Positions 44,715 through 56,300 of a DNA stretch of 64,000 bases are shown here, one piece after another (the first letter of the stretch is position 1; every line of letters begins with the position of its first letter). A program made the translations under genes and the position numbers. A model generated the notes under the pieces. The model was not told the origin of the DNA. It saw nothing but the letters and a program-made list of their open reading frames with translations, and did not search any database. Source of the DNA: Erythrobasidium yunnanense (Eukaryota; Basidiomycota; Cystobasidiomycetes; Erythrobasidiales; Erythrobasidiaceae); NCBI GenBank assembly GCA_001600175.1, contig BCJC01000003.1, forward strand, positions 1,798,001 to 1,862,000. The letters run 5' to 3'.

Positions 44715-47449
44715 CTAGTCTACCCGCTTCTTGCCAGGTGCAGGCGCCGCATTGTTGAGGTGCGCCATCTCCATGTCCTTATCCACCTTGACACTGCCTC
44801 TCTGGATGCCGAGCTGCTTGTTCTTGCCTCCGATCTTCCCGCCGCCTGACGCTGCAAAGCCACGTCCATGACGGCCTGAGAAGTAGCCTTTGCCGGAATA
44901 GTTGATTGTATCCGTAAGAGGCTGTAAGCGAGGCCAAGCTACGTATTCCGTGCCATGAGCGACGAGATAGTAGAATGCAGCAAACATCACTAGCACGTTG
45001 AGGACGAATAGCAGAGGGCTTGACAGTAGATGTTCTGAATAGGATGTATGGGTCAGCCCGTGGAAGGCGAGGTGAAGTAGGACGCTTACTGCTCGTGAAG
45101 GCGGGCAGAGAGATACGCAGGAACAACAGCAGGGTCGATGCCATCAGAACATACGGTACCTATATCCCGTCTGTCAGAGTCGATTACAAGATATAGGTCT
45201 AGTACTCACAGCACGAGTGACAAGCGGCCTGTGATCGACAAATGCCTTAGTGTCGCCTTTTTTAGGCTGCCAAGTACCAGTGACTAGATCGTAGGCATCT
45301 TGACGAGGTCCATCGAGGAAGTTGTTCTTGACATATCGCATAATCGAATTGATGCCGTCTTGCAGCAGCCCTTCATTGGTGCGCTTGCCGGTTCTGTTCA
45401 TCTGAATGAGCACTGGGTAAGATAGCTGCCACGTGTGACACTCACCTAGTATAGTCTGTCTTGAGAGCTCCTGTACCGGAATACGCTTTCGAGACGGTGT
45501 CGGCATTATCGGCCCAGACTAAAATTATCGAGTCAGTAGCCTTCCCTGTCTCGAGATGATGACTGACCATTTCGATAGAGGAATACAAAGTCAGAATGAT
45601 TGTCTAGGCCCTCCTGAGCTCCTAGAACACCGGCTTGACGTAACTGTTGAGTGAGCGCCCATTTGGCGAAGGTAGATTGAACAACGTTCGTACGGTCCAG
45701 TCTGCAATGGTAGATTACAAGATCAGCGAGAGGCAGTAAGCAGATCTATGGAGAGGCATACGAGTCCATGCAGTTCGTGCGAACAATCGAGCTTTGTGTC
45801 CGCTGAGGCGTACTGGACGAGGCATTGGTATCGTGGTAGAAGTACCTAAGCCCCTCGTCAGCACCATATCAGAATCTCTAAGTGATCGCAGAGCAAATGT
45901 ACCCTTGCTGTGCGAGATCTTTGTCGAGCCTGTCCAGCAGGAGAGACACTCGATCGAATCGCAAGCCTTTGCATTCGTGGTGGAAGTCAAAGTATATATA
46001 GTGTACTTTAGGGTCATTCAGCTCTTGAAGTGCACGCTCCAGAGCCTCCTTGACTGGCTTTTCGTAGCCTTTCTGGTTGACCAAGTTGACTATGTATACA
46101 TCGCCATATGCCGAGAGAAGGGTGTCGAAGTGTCGGCGAAGGGAGTCGACCTGGCACGGAAACAGTTGCTTTAGCAAGTGCAGGCTACGTAACTTGAACG
46201 TGGGCAGGCTGACCGTTGTGTCCAGGTCCATCACAACCAGATCTGGCTTGTACCTCAGGTTGTTCACCTCAGCCCAGTAGATAGGCACTGATCCTCTTAT
46301 TTGAGTATAGGAAGCTCTAATCTCGCCTTTGACCGGGCCACCCTTGCTATCTGGGTGATCCAGCAAGGTGAATTGCTCGGTTTCGTTGAAGTTGGAGACA
46401 TGACCATTCTGGTCGATTCCTCTAGAGAAGTAGCGCGTGCCTGCTCTGTACCGCGAACGACGCGAAACGACTCCGAAGACAAAGTCTCGCGAGTTGATGT
46501 TCGCTTGACGGACCTCGAAGACTATATTGAAAAGTAATTAGTAAAGATGGCAAAGAAGGGGGTGAGCAGATCACATACATCCGAATAAGACTGGCAGGAT
46601 GAACGGCGATAGCTAATGAAAGTCGTCAAATCAGCTACCAAGCAGATAGAGCATACTTGAGCAGAACTCACATCGCTACCAGGTTGCTGAGTATCGCTCA
46701 GGTCTATCAGACGAGTTTGTAGATGCTTGTTCCAGAAGAAGCGGTCATCGGCCTGCGATGTCATATCATCTGTCAGCAAGCCTCCACTCGGATGCTAGAG
46801 CGAACGGAGGCGCACTCGTTCCCACAGCGGTTTACTCGAGTTGGTGTCTTGCACTTGCATTCTAGAAGTAACATCGTAGCCTCCGTAAGTATAGTAGAAA
46901 GGTGCAGAGTAGAGATGGCCTTTGATCAGGCTGAGAAGGAAAGTCTCGTTCGGGCGGTGAATAGAGGATGCAGTCTTGATAGGACCTGCAGGTAATGATG
47001 TATCTAGAGGGAAGACCTTGAAGTCTCTTGCTGCATAGATCTCGGATCCGAGCACCTTTGTAACACGCTTTCTTGAGGTTATTAGGATAAGGTGGTCGCT
47101 CTGCGCCAGCGAGATGATTCCAAAGAGGCCATAGACGAGGATTGCGCTATCGTACGAAGTTGGGGGCTGCAAACTGGCTGTATAATCACGCCCAAGGATT
47201 CCGTCATCAGGGCATGAACCTTTATCTCTCGCCAGCAGAATACGCACGCTTGGTCGCTATCTCGCCAGTTCTTCTGTCGAAGACCAGACTGGTGCCCTGC
47301 CCAGTTCCTGCGAGACTGCCGCCTGATTCTGGAACGAGGTGATACGCTTCGTTCGAGATGTAGCTATGCGGAACAGGGCAGGAATATCAGCGCAGAACAC
47401 GTTTGATATGCGATGCTGCGAACAAGCGTAAGGTATCGTAGAGCGCCAT
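44715..47449 (-). CDS. SAC1: Sac1 phosphoinositide phosphatase
   Basis: Multi-exon minus-strand gene. Visible blocks: [123 protein letters not shown] and the CX5R(T) active site [37 protein letters not shown] and two C-terminal hydrophobic spans follow. Sac1 dephosphorylates PI4P (and PI3P) at the ER and Golgi, held by the two TM helices. The first intron, 47411-47364 (48 nt), fits best with a GC donor: it yields [18 protein letters not shown], while GT donors break the frame. The C-terminus is Gly/Lys-rich and lacks a simple KKXX signal. Confidence 0.93.
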
Positions 47450-47731
47450 GCTGCTCGAGGATGTCGGTGTTCGGATGACAAGCATGATGATAGCAATTAG
47501 CTGGCCGAAAGTTCTGACGAAGCTGGGTAATAGTTGCATTTCTAATACACTATACAACGTTACAGACAATAAGGAGTCTAGGCAGGGGTAGAGATCAACG
47601 TTCGTTCAGAAAGGAAAAGGGTAAATAGCAACAAAGCGTACTCGAGTTACTTAAACTCGATACGTAGGAAGCGCGAAGGGTACTGCTAACTACTTGACAC
47701 TGCCGCGTAGGAGGGAGGGGAGTAGGGTAGT

Positions 47732-49506
47732 CTAGCAGAATTGACCAGATAGCGCCTGCGCTACTGATGTAAGACCTGATGTCAGTCTGCCTGCGCCAGC
47801 ACAGTACAGAGCAGCTATAACAAGCGAGACTTTAGCTGAAGCTCCACTAAGCGGCCTGATAGCGTGCAACTCACCAGCAAAGGAAGCAGCGAAGGCTTCG
47901 GCACCGCCAGCGTTCGTCTGCAGACTGTCTCCGGACATAAAGTATTGAGGAGCGAGAGTTTGACCAATCGATGCGAGCGTCTTCATGGAAGTTTCCTGAT
48001 GAGGAACGTAGATTGCACCGGAGGCAGAAGCCGCTTGTCTGGCATAACCTGGGTAGCCTGACACAAAGGTGGGCGAGTCGCCTCGTCTCCACTCGTTCTT
48101 GGGTGTCATTGAGGAAATAACGCATGTCGCGCCCTTCTGGCTGACATCGGCGCACATCTTCTCCAAGTATGCCTGCAAGCCATGGGATTCAGCCATGTAG
48201 ACAAGTAGGTGTCGAACGAAGCTTACATTGTAGGTGAGAACGGTCTCGGGATTACCATCGCATCCAGTGACGGTGGTAGTCTGAGATCCGTAACCTGGTA
48301 CCGATCCTACACAGCCAGCATTGGTATCTGCGACCGAGCCAGGGATCTTATTATCGTAGTGTCCAAACTCGAGGACGACGACATCTCCAGAGTTTACAGC
48401 TGAGATAGTCTTGGACCAGGCATCACGGTAGTACGATCTCGCAGAGATTCCTCGCATGCCGCGGTTGTTGACAGACATGGTAGTGTACTTGTTTGCGAAG
48501 ACTGTGATGTGGAAACTGGATTAGTTGAGAAATCACGCATAACCAAGCTGAGGCACTTACCAGCTCCCCAGCCTTGAGCTGTACCCTGATCGGCTGAACT
48601 GACACCCACGGCGGCTATGATCTTGGCGGAACCAGTGGCTGCAACATCGATGGACGATGACGATACCGAAGGTGAAGAAGAAGCTGAAGAAGATGCGGAC
48701 TTGCTGGCGGACGAGGATGTAGATTTGCTCGCGGAAGACGATGCCGCCTTGCTAGCTGGAGAGGAGGTGGTTGCCGAGGAAGCAGACTTTGCGGAGGAGG
48801 AAATGGGCGTGCTCGAAGAGACGGGCTTGGACGAAGAGGCGGCCTCGGAAGAACTCGACGATGATGAAGAAGAAGATGACGATGAGACAGCTGGGACATT
48901 TGCTCTGGCTTCCAAAGTAGCAGCTTCCTCCTCTGACTCTTCTAGACCTCTGCGAGCTGGTTTTGCCGAGGGCGAACCAGCTGGAGCGAGAGATGTCGAC
49001 TTTGGCGTGCCTTTCTTAGGAACTACTCGAGTCGAGGTTGAAGCTGATGCGCTGGAGCTGCTCTCGGCCGCAGCTTTTAGAGCTTTCGGTGAGGCGGTAG
49101 AGGAAGAAACAGCCGGGGGGTTTACTCCATATCCAGCTCTGAAGCCTTTGATATTGCCAGGTAGGATCTCAGTGGCTGGGCCACCAGTGACCACTGCAGC
49201 CAGAGCAGTGGGTATAACGGCTGTGGCCTTTGTGAGCAATGAAGGAGGAACACCCAAGCCGGCGTTGATGGAATCGATGACATTGGTATAGCTAGTAGTA
49301 GGTACGACCGCTTTGATGATAGCAGGAGGTCCAGCGACGCCGCCTCCTGACCATTTCGCGACAGTCTCGTCTCCGATCAAGTGCAGTGTACCGCCGCCTC
49401 GCTTGACCTTGACGAAGCCTTGATGCTTTCCTCCGTGACCATGATCACCTAGCACAGCAGGTGCGGCCGCCAGTACGAGAAGGGTAGTAAGGGTCTGAAC
49501 GTGCAT
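47732..49506 (-). CDS. Secreted rhamnogalacturonan-acetylesterase-like pseudoenzyme
   Basis: Signal peptide MHVQTLTTLLVLAAAPAVLG, an N-terminal part containing HLIGDETVAKW, a Ser/Ala-rich linker of about 170 residues, then an SGNH/CE12-like domain: AQGWG, MSVNNRGMRGISARSYY, GDVVVLEFGHYD, NPETVLTYNAYLEKM, ATCVISSMTPKNEW and FMSGDSLQTNAGGAEAFA. Introns near 48560-48502, 48226-48176 and 47869-47763. In active rhamnogalacturonan acetylesterases the blocks are GDS, GHND and DHTH. Here the nucleophile block reads GVS (or GDE in the N-terminal copy), GHND reads GHYD, and DxxH reads DSLQ, so the catalytic His is missing. I infer a secreted, wall-associated non-catalytic carbohydrate binder; an unknown enzymatic use cannot be excluded. 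Confidence 0.8.
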
Positions 49507-50209
49507 TGTTCCTGGCTCAAGTCGGGCTTAACGGGTGGTTCTGGCCACTGAAGTTGTAGACTGAGTAGTCTTGTGGGTTGAAGTGAGTGTGGGTGTATGA
49601 TCGCAAGCGATGTTGTATGCTTGTAGCGAGATAGCCGAAAGTCGACTGTCTGTGGTGTTTCTCTGTTAGTTAGTGGAGCAGAGGGAGAGGAGGGCAACAA
49701 CGAACGCCAGAGAGTGTGTACGTCCTGCAATTAATTGAATTAGCGACTTGGCCCTCGGAGATTGTCAATAGATATGCGCCGCAGTCTGAAAATCAAGGAG
49801 AATGCGGCCTGTTCTTATGGTAAGGAACCCATACGCGACGTATAGAAGTGTTCCTAGACTGTATACGGAAGGTCCAGAACCAGCCAACTTCCCAAAAGCA
49901 GGTCCTGACCATTTCGATCACTCGTCCGGATTGGGCAGGATGGGTCGTAGAGCTCGATATGAAGGTACAGGTGAGGTAGTCTGGACAATAGACGTGAGTA
50001 TTGATGATCTTGAACAATGACACGCTCTTCCGCTTGTCGGAGGCTGCGGGAAGTGAATGTAACATGGTCGAGGAGAAAGACGATGGAGACATGGATATGG
50101 ACAGTCTGGATTGCGGTTCAGCAGATGCATCGATACTCGATGAGGATATACTCACATATAACAACAACGAATACGGGTCGATGACGAATTGGGGCTGTCC
50201 GGCTGCTAG
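49507..50209 (+). other. Possible unresolved spliced gene on plus
   Basis: Promoter of the esterase-like gene at the left. From an ATG at 49802 a plus frame runs to 50020, and a second open frame continues through 50001-50300 with an acidic stretch (MVEEKDDGDMDMDSLD). Donor-like GTAAGG at 49820 and GTGAGT at 49995 suggest splicing, but no join gives a recognisable protein. It would converge on the small myristoylation-type gene. Confidence 0.3.
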
Positions 50210-50615
50210 CTACTCGCTCGCTCGAAACGCGACAGGCTTGACTGCAGTGCCGCGCATCTTATCCTGCTCACATACATCAGCACTTCGGTACTGCTTCGTA
50301 GTTGGCCGTACACACTTTCTTCTCGCGCTTGGCTATTGCTTCAAGACGCTTCTGCCGGACCTCGTCGACCTCACTCGTCGTTTCTGGCACTCCTCCTCCG
50401 AGAACGTTGCCTTGCGGTGGTATATACATATTCTGCTGATTCGTCGCAGCTGGTACTGGAGCTACGCCGTTCGTCTTGGGCCCGCCATTGGTTTGGACCG
50501 CCGTCAATTTATGGCCTTCGCCAGAGCTGGATCAAGACAGTCAGCTCGCGCATCGACATGGAAGCTGCGATGTCGCGCACAAGTTCTTGTTGGCCTTGCT
50601 GCCGCATGCGCCCAT
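50210..50615 (-). CDS. Small MGAC-type lipid-anchored protein, ~99 aa
   Basis: Three exons on minus; exon 1 (about 35 nt) reads MGACGSKANKN and the last exon begins about 52 nt after a GTGTGT donor and ends KPVAFRASE. The N-terminus MGACGSK is a strong N-myristoylation signal (Gly2, small residue 6) with Cys4 for palmitoylation. The middle is Pro/Gly/Asn-rich (NGGPKTNGVAP, GNVLGGGVPETTSE), followed by a helix VRQKRLEAIAKREKKDK. That helix resembles the VCP/p97-interacting motif of SVIP-like proteins (Arg-rich with two Ala), but the match is loose. Probable membrane-anchored peptide of endosomal or plasma membrane; family not certain. Confidence 0.6.
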
Positions 50616-50846
50616 ATGGGAGGGGATGGTCAGAGGTCGACAGTCACCTTGGCTTGGCGCGACGAAGTCGAAGAAAGCATGCATTGCAGAAGCTCATCTA
50701 TAGCTACACATCTACTCCGGTTATTAACGAACACCGCCCTTATTCTTCAGTGCACGAAAGTCTAGCTATACTACCGGCTATGTAGCCTGAATGCTGCCAG
50801 AGTGTCCGTTCTTTTTGGCTGATCAAGTGCATGGTCCAAGCAGCAG

Positions 50847-51574
50847 CTATGCCATACCAATCTCAAACTCGGCGGCTTCGGCTTGTCCAGGCTCTTTCGC
50901 TAGCACAGTAGCTGTAGGACCGTCTTCGAACTCCGTCTGCACACCATCAGACGTCGGCTGGAGAGGTTTGCGCGGCTGTTCAGCAGCTTCAAGCTCTGCT
51001 GCTAGCTTGGCAGCTTCGTCTGCTGACAGGTCTGCCAGAGCTAGGTCATCATCTTGCATTGTTGGTGCCGGAGCTTCGTCTAGGCGCAGAAACTGTCGCA
51101 GCTCGCCATGCTCGACTCTGCGTGTATATAGCCAGTCAGTATCGTACTTCGGCAATTACAATAGCCCATTTACGCGTCTTCGAGTGCCTCGATATCACCA
51201 GGACGTGAGCCATCGACCTGGACGTAGCTTCAGCTGGGTGCGCTGTATCATCAGAAGGACCATCATACAAGGATCATTGGAAGTTCGGTATTGCCTCCAT
51301 TCTTGCGCTTCCACATAGCTTTGGCAGCTTCGTCGCTGGCCTGACCAACAATATCAGCTCGTTCGCAAGGCCGGGCGCCAGCTTGGAAGGTTCTTGCGCA
51401 CGATATCGTATTTCTGATGCGGTACTTTGGCGAGGAAACGCTCCACTTTCTCGCTGTTTGACCTGATCTTGGGGTTCGATAGAATAGAAGTGTCTGGATG
51501 AGGAACGCTTAGCCATAGTTGTCGTAATTCCTGTATTCCTTCCACCAACAGAACACTTCAATCCTGCTGGTCAT
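50847..51574 (-). CDS. SH3BGR-like thioredoxin-fold protein
   Basis: Splicing from ATG 51574 gives MTSRIEVFYTSILSNPKIRS, then FLAKVPHQKYDIASDEAAKA, MWKRKNGGNTELPMILVDG, RPGDIEALEDAVEHGELRQF and an acidic, Ala/Glu-rich tail. Alternative joins break the family motif IASDEAAK-xx-WKRK, so this path is well supported. The fold is the glutaredoxin-like SH3-binding Glu-rich (SH3BGR/SH3BGRL) family, which lacks the CXXC redox pair; none is present here. Such proteins are small cytosolic adaptors of unclear role. The start is divergent from DUG3, with only about 55 bp between the two ATGs. Confidence 0.78.
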
Positions 51575-51628
51575 GGTCGCTCGAAGTTGGAAGAGTCGAT
51601 AGCAGCTTGACCTGTGAACGACCGAAAC

Positions 51629-53212
51629 ATGTGCCGGCAAGTTGCAAGATGCTGACCTGATTCATGACTGATTATGATGCTCTCTATCATCATACGCCAG
51701 ACTCCTCGCCGTCAAATCTACCTGTCCTGTGGAGCTTGCAGATGTACCTTCACCTCACCTACCCCTATGTTGATTCTGGCGCCATCTGACTGACTGACAT
51801 GCTCCTACCATCTTTATCACTCATCTTTCCAGCTTATTACACGTATGTCGCTGACTTGGCTGAAGTACAATCCCTTCGGGCTGACAGGGTAGCCAGGGCC
51901 GGTCCATTCTATCATCAATCAAGCTTCAGACTCGAGACTACGGCTTGCTGGAGGTAACATCAATGCGGGTAAGTTCCTCCCACGTTAAAGCTGTTGGCTG
52001 TCCTGACAGTCTGATCCATTTCCTAGATGGCTTCGGATTAGGATGGTATGATGCATACTCGACTCCAGAAGATCCAGAGCGCAACACACCTTGCATATTC
52101 CAAGCTATCACGCCGGCATGGTCAAATCGGAACTTGCATCGCCTGGCAGAAAAGCTCAAGTCTCGGCTAGTGTTTGCACATGTCCGTGCATCGACTATGG
52201 GTGTAGTGAGCGAGCCAAACTGTGCGTAAATACCACTTCAGGAAGATGAATAAGTCAGGCTGAGAGCGTGGACCAGGCCACCCTTGGTCACTCGGGTGCA
52301 TCATGTTCATGCACAATGGAGACGTTGCACAATTCAGCAAGATCAAGCGCAAAGTACAAGCGTTCCTAAGCGATCGCTTCTTCCAACTACCTCTCGGCAA
52401 CACCGACAGCGAATGGTGTTTTGCCTTGTTCTTACAGCATTTGTCCATTCTGACGGACGTGGATGCAAATTCCTTTCACTATAAAATACTACAGCAAGCT
52501 ACGCTGAATACGATAGAAAGCATCAACCACTGGCAGGCAGAAGCAGGTGTTACGGAACCTAGTCTGCTCAACTTCTGCGTGACGGACGGGCAGAGCATCA
52601 TTGCGACGAGGTATATTAGCTCAGCGAAAGACGAGGCGGCCAGTTTGTGGTTCTCTACAGGAAGCGTGAGTACTTAAGCTGTCGGTAGATGACACCCGCT
52701 GAATGTACGATTAGTCCTTCGAGCAGTATGCACCAGGAGGTCACTATCGGATGCGGAAAGTCGACAAGCGAGAGAATATTGTGGTGAGCTGCTGTTTCTG
52801 CTAATACAAGCGGTCAGGGCTTAGGGGAGTTGCAGCTCATCGCCAGCGAGCCTCTCACTTTCGAGAAGGCAGATTGGCTGGAAGTCCCTTGTCGTAAGTA
52901 TCTCGTCTTCTATATATGCGGTATCTGCTGATGAGGTCTTCACTATTGGAGAAACATGCGTAATCGTTACACCGAAGTGAGCATTACTCAGTCAACTCAC
53001 CTCAGGCGGTATGCTGAGAAATACCTGAAAACTACAGGATGAACGTCCTTCAGATACCGATACGAGACAGGTTCTTCCAACATACTCTTCATCCATCCCG
53101 AGATCCAGACTTTGCAGCGAGAAAAGGTTATCCGCCCTCCAGGCCCTTGGACAGGAATCACAAACGCGCGGCAAGCATGAACATGGCTGTGATACCGGCA
53201 ATAGAAGCATGA
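51629..53212 (+). CDS. DUG3: Dug3-type glutamine amidotransferase
   Basis: Ten exons: the first is ATGTGCCG (8 nt), then 51701-51743, 51833-51842 (10 nt), 51897-51968, 52027-52221, 52277-52665, 52715-52783, 52836-52893, 52952-52976 and 53038-53212, summing to 347 aa. The spliced N-terminus MCRLLAVKSTCPVELADLIT, RPVHSIINQASDSRLRL gives the class II amidotransferase Cys2 and the Dug3 signature. GDGFGLGWYD-like ADGFGLGWYD, SRLVFAHVRAST, NCHPWSLGCIMFMHNGDV and NFCVTDGQSIIATRY follow. In yeast Dug3 with Dug2 cleaves glutathione from the gamma-glutamyl side. Intron 1 has a GC donor (GCAAGT). The DUG2 and DUG1 partners are not in this window. Confidence 0.9.
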
Positions 53213-53395
53213 CCTCTCCGAGTAGTAAGAAGACAGTGATCACGCATCGTCTAATGCTTATACGTAAGATAGTACGACAAGCTGTACATGTACGCACGCT
53301 ATTTGGAAGTTAAGACAGTCAAGCGAAGTCCGAAGTGAAGTACTCTTCTATTGTACATATTATGTGTTCCCTATACACTCTTTGTGCAGGCGTAG

Positions 53396-56300
53396 CTATT
53401 TTCTAGTATTTCCATTCGCAGCTATCGCAGTCGCAGCTGTCAAGACGGACGATCTCCTCGCTGCTTTCCTCGCCGCTAATGCGCTAGACATACGAGGCGC
53501 TTTGCTCTGTCCTGCCCCCTGTAGTGTTCCATTCTCCTCAAATCGATCTTCAGTCTCGCTTGAATGGCCTGCATCGCTCATCGCTTGATGTACATATGCG
53601 CCGTTCTTGATATAGTCAAGGACAGCATATCGGTCCCGATCTAGCGGATCATCGTTTTCTAACATTTCAGGCCAAGGCCGCTTAACGGGCGTCTGGCCTG
53701 TAGGGTAGTCGGAAGCTACATTCTGCTTCAAGTGCTGGTGCGTAGCTTTCTTGAGCTTGTCTAAATGAGTTGTTGAGTCTTGGCAATACTTGCTCGTAGA
53801 AGTATCGTATTGCGAGGCCTGAAGGAACAGTTTTTCAACTCAGCCTTCACTGCACGATTCCAATGTAAGGCCGGTGACACTCACGAGTACTTCAATATCG
53901 CTGTGCATAGCCGTTATTTCGCTTTGCGCTTCTTGCATGTCTTCTTGAATATCGCGGTACGTCTCTTCAGTAGCAGTAGTCAGCTCGTCCAGATCAGTAG
54001 TCAGAGCTGTGCTATGCGTCTTGCGAGCATCATCGACTGTACATATCCAATACTCAGCTAAGGCTGCTGGATCGCGGCGCACGTAGGTAGATCTACGCAC
54101 AATTGATGCAGTGTTTCTGGAGCATGCTGAAGCCGTTGTTTAGCACGACCTCTCGGGCAGTAAGCATGGACGTCATCCTGCTCTGCTTTGTCTTTATGTT
54201 GTGCTGCAATGTATTGCCGATGTGCGGCGTGTCCTGTCATCGAGATTAGTGTCCTACCCGTTCGCTTACTGAGGAATAGGGTAACGCACCTTATTGACCT
54301 GCATCGCTGTATCTTCTATCTCCTGTAGCATGTCTCTCAACTGATCCGTCGTGCTCACTGCCTCTTGATCGATCTTCTGCAACTCCGCAGTTCGAGCTTT
54401 CGAGCAGGAAGCTCTTTCTGCGTGTCCATCTTGTAGCGAAGTCTGTACTTGGTCTAGGTCTCTCTTGAGAAGAGTATGCTGGGACGTGGTGAACGCTGTG
54501 ATCCCTGCTGTCAAGGAAGTAATGAAGTCTGCCTGCCACCGTGTCGCTGCTTCTTGCTGATTCGTTAAAGCCTTCGCTAGGATGGCGTTCTGTGCTCTCA
54601 AACGATCGTTCTGATGAAATCGTTAGTGCTATGCATAGTCCGACAATGCGTTTGACTCACCTCATCCTGCAATGCTTTCACATCCTGCTCTCTCCTCTGC
54701 CTCGCAAACTGTATCTGGTTCTGAAGGTACATACCCGCAGTCGCATGCATACCCTTAACGCCCTGCACTACCTTCTTCAGCGCCTCCCCGCTCTTTAACA
54801 CAACTTCTTCACAGCCTTTCAGTGTACTTTCATACATCTCCTCCGCGACCTGGTTCACTTCAGTCTGTTTGGTCTTGGATTGAAGAAGCATTTCCTGCGA
54901 AGTAGTCTCGACGAGATGGAGGAAAGCTTCCAGTTGAATATTTTGAGAAGATAGCTTGGATCGGAGAGAGGTAGAGCCTTCGGAGAGCAGACCGAGCTGT
55001 TCCTCGATAAAAGCGTGGTTGGAAGAAAAGGCCTGATGTAACAAAAGGTCAGCTCTTATACTCGGACTCATGGTCGTCTACCGTACCTCAACCTGTCTCT
55101 CTGTCAATTGCTTGAACTTCTCTCCGTTCCGCTGCGTATGCACCGTATGCGCGTCCTCAAAGCCTTTCACGAGCATCTCCAAGTATCCCGCTATACTTTG
55201 CAGCCCTCCATGCGCGAGCTCAAAGTTGGCAGCATTCTTCTCCTCCGTATCCACTTTGCGTGCGATCTTGTTCCATAATCCATCAACGTCTTGCACTGCT
55301 TGCCCCGCTACTTCCTTCCATTTCTTCCTCTCGCTTTCATTGGCTTTCCTGAGCGCCATTTCATCATTCAGCTCCGTCTTCGCTATCGTTAGTATATTGT
55401 CCAGATGATTATATCTCCCCTTCTCTTGCTCCAAGCTATCCAATGCATTCTTGAGATCCGTATCTCTGAGTCCCAAGACGCGAAGAGCCTGTTCGAACTG
55501 TTCCCTCGTTGTCCTCAATTGACTTTGAAATATATCACCCATTCTCCTCGCCTCCCCCAACTCTGATTTCCTCTTCTCATGTTCCGACGAAATCTCATTC
55601 CAGCTCTCTCCACTGAGGTATATGCCATTCTTCTCCCTCGCAGCTAATACATCAGCTTTAAGACGTTCGATTTCTATAGCGTATTGTGATAAGAGGGCAG
55701 CTTTTGTCATTCGACTATTCACTTCGGGCTTGTTCCGGATAGACTTGGCGCGTGCTGCATAGTCGAGCGTAGATTGTGTCTCTTCGAGATTGATACGCGC
55801 AGGAGAAATGGTCGCGATGATGCATGTCTTGGTGCGCCCGCCGAGCGAGTCTTGCAGTAGGCGTGTAAGTTTGGATTCTCTGCCAATGCCGAGTGTGGAA
55901 CATTAGCTAGGTCAGGCTTACGCCAAGTAGGCAGCTAACGCTGCTTCTCACCTATACGGCACATGCGAGCTCTTCTCCACTAGGGCGTTGATGACTCTTC
56001 CGAGCGTCAATAAGCTCTGATTGATCATTCCCGCCTCTCTCGCTCTGCCCATCACCGCTCCCGATCTTCCCACATTCTCGCTGCCCGCCAAGTCCACAAG
56101 GTTCAATTTCCCCACTTTCAACAGATCTTCCCCTTTATTGCTCGTTTCTTTCAAGTGAATAGTGATGGTGAATATACTATGCGAGCGAGAGGACTGATCG
56201 TTGCATTTCGTGCTTGCGCTCTGTCGTCGCTGAGAACCGCGTGTAAGGATTCTGATACCTTGGTCGGCGGAAAGGATGTGCGTCTCTTCTTGCCCTTGGA

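Noticed and set aside
48617-49291. Plus-strand acidic frame of 224 codons
   Set aside because: Exact antisense of the Ser/Ala-rich linker of the esterase-like gene; Ser codon runs read as Asp/Glu on the other strand.
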